From Mesonia aquimarina (GTDB taxonomy: Bacteria > Bacteroidota > Bacteroidia > Flavobacteriales > Flavobacteriaceae): DNA of 64,000 bases. The stretch is taken from assembly GCF_003667275.1 (NCBI RefSeq), contig NZ_RCNV01000002.1:310001-374000 (forward strand), in the 5' to 3' direction. Under the pieces are notes generated by a model. The model was not told the origin of the DNA, did not search any database, and saw only the letters and a list, made by a program, of their open reading frames with translations. Made by a program: the position numbers and the translations under genes. Below, one piece after another: positions 63,778-64,000 of this stretch (positions are counted from its first letter, which is position 1; each line of letters begins with the position of its first letter).

Positions 63778-64000
63778 AGACTTGTTTTTTTGGGTATACT
63801 GATATGAAAAATGGTTCCTCGAGGTATATTTTCAGTAAAACTGATATCTCCTTTGTGACTTTTTATAATTCCGTGAACGACGCTAAGTCCCAGACCGGAA
63901 CCTTCTCCTACAGGTTTTGTTGTAAAAAACGGATCAAAAATTTTACGTTTATTTTCAGGAGCTATACCTACTCCTTGATCGGCTATAGTGATATAAAATT
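63774..64000 (-). CDS. Sensor histidine kinase, C-terminal part (cut by window end)
   Basis: The last 75 residues of a kinase. The ATPase boxes G1 (DQGVGIAPENK), F (DPFFTTKP) and G2 (GEGSGLGLSVVHGIIKSHKG) are visible, so it is an NtrB-type HATPase_c domain. Its stop and the response regulator start share TCAT/ATGA. It is the likely phosphate donor for the activator; the sensory part is outside the window. Confidence 0.9.
   Translation of the reverse strand, partial: FYITIADQGVGIAPENKRKIFDPFFTTKPVGEGSGLGLSVVHGIIKSHKGDISFTENIPRGTIFHISIPKKTSL

Overview
The window is AT-rich and has Bacteroidota hallmarks: promoter elements of the TAnnTTTG type, TTG start codons, very tight operons with ATGA overlaps, a type IX secretion (T9SS) lipoprotein of the PorW/SprE type, a T9SS type A sorting domain, AtpZ and bactofilin beside an ATP synthase operon that lacks beta and epsilon, and several families restricted to this phylum. 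The best fit is a marine-type member of the Flavobacteriia. I could not assign a genus. I saw no rRNA, tRNA, CRISPR array, prophage or transposase.

Layout. 1-1008 is the 3' part of a nucleoside-phosphorylase-like gene. 1005-19354 is a Wzx/Wzy-type surface polysaccharide locus on the + strand: Wzz-like protein, CysQ, flippase, pyruvyl transferase, two GT4-like glycosyltransferases, two polymerase/ligase-like membrane proteins, an acetyltransferase, a frameshifted PaaK/CapK-like ligase, two SGNH hydrolases, a toroid protein, a TagA/WecG-type transferase, UDP-glucose dehydrogenase, UDP-xylose synthase and the initiating phosphoglycosyl transferase. The precursor path is UDP-Glc to UDP-GlcA to UDP-Xyl. 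19400-26329 holds purD, two uncharacterised membrane genes, a probable two-gene restriction-modification unit embedded in the operon, a DUF4254-type gene, a GT9 transferase and small membrane proteins. 26394-27446 (- strand) is a PaaE-like reductase. 27635-32815 is a PadR regulator with three tandem paralogous membrane proteins, a beta-barrel protein and an ABC exporter pair.

33286-42028 runs from the PorW/SprE-like lipoprotein through bactofilin, AtpZ and a small membrane protein to atpB-E-F-H-A-G. Hairpins lie between several atp genes, and the 3' end of atpG is tandemly amplified. 42315-48652 is a cell-envelope cluster: flippase, dUTPase, nucleotidyltransferase, TPR protein, DUF4292-type lipoprotein and an EnvC-like protein with a degenerate LytM domain. 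After an alpha/beta hydrolase, 49807-59557 (- strand) holds mostly exported proteins: an S41 protease, small lipoproteins, a propeller lipoprotein, a polyproline-tailed protein, a TonB-C-like protein and a T9SS-sorted metallophosphatase with an altered metal site.

59840-64000 (- strand) is the most coherent candidate for an undescribed regulatory unit. A histidine kinase (cut by the window end) overlaps an NtrC-type sigma-54 activator. Its downstream intergenic region carries two perfect inverted repeats and then a sequence with -24/-12 (sigma-54) spacing. About 15 bases after the predicted transcription start comes a 47-residue four-cysteine protein, followed within 2 bases by glutamate dehydrogenase, then an Rnk/GreA-like factor and a helical protein of unknown function. 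I propose that the two-component system drives this set from the sigma-54 promoter. The motif and gene evidence is visible in the sequence; the regulatory link is inference.
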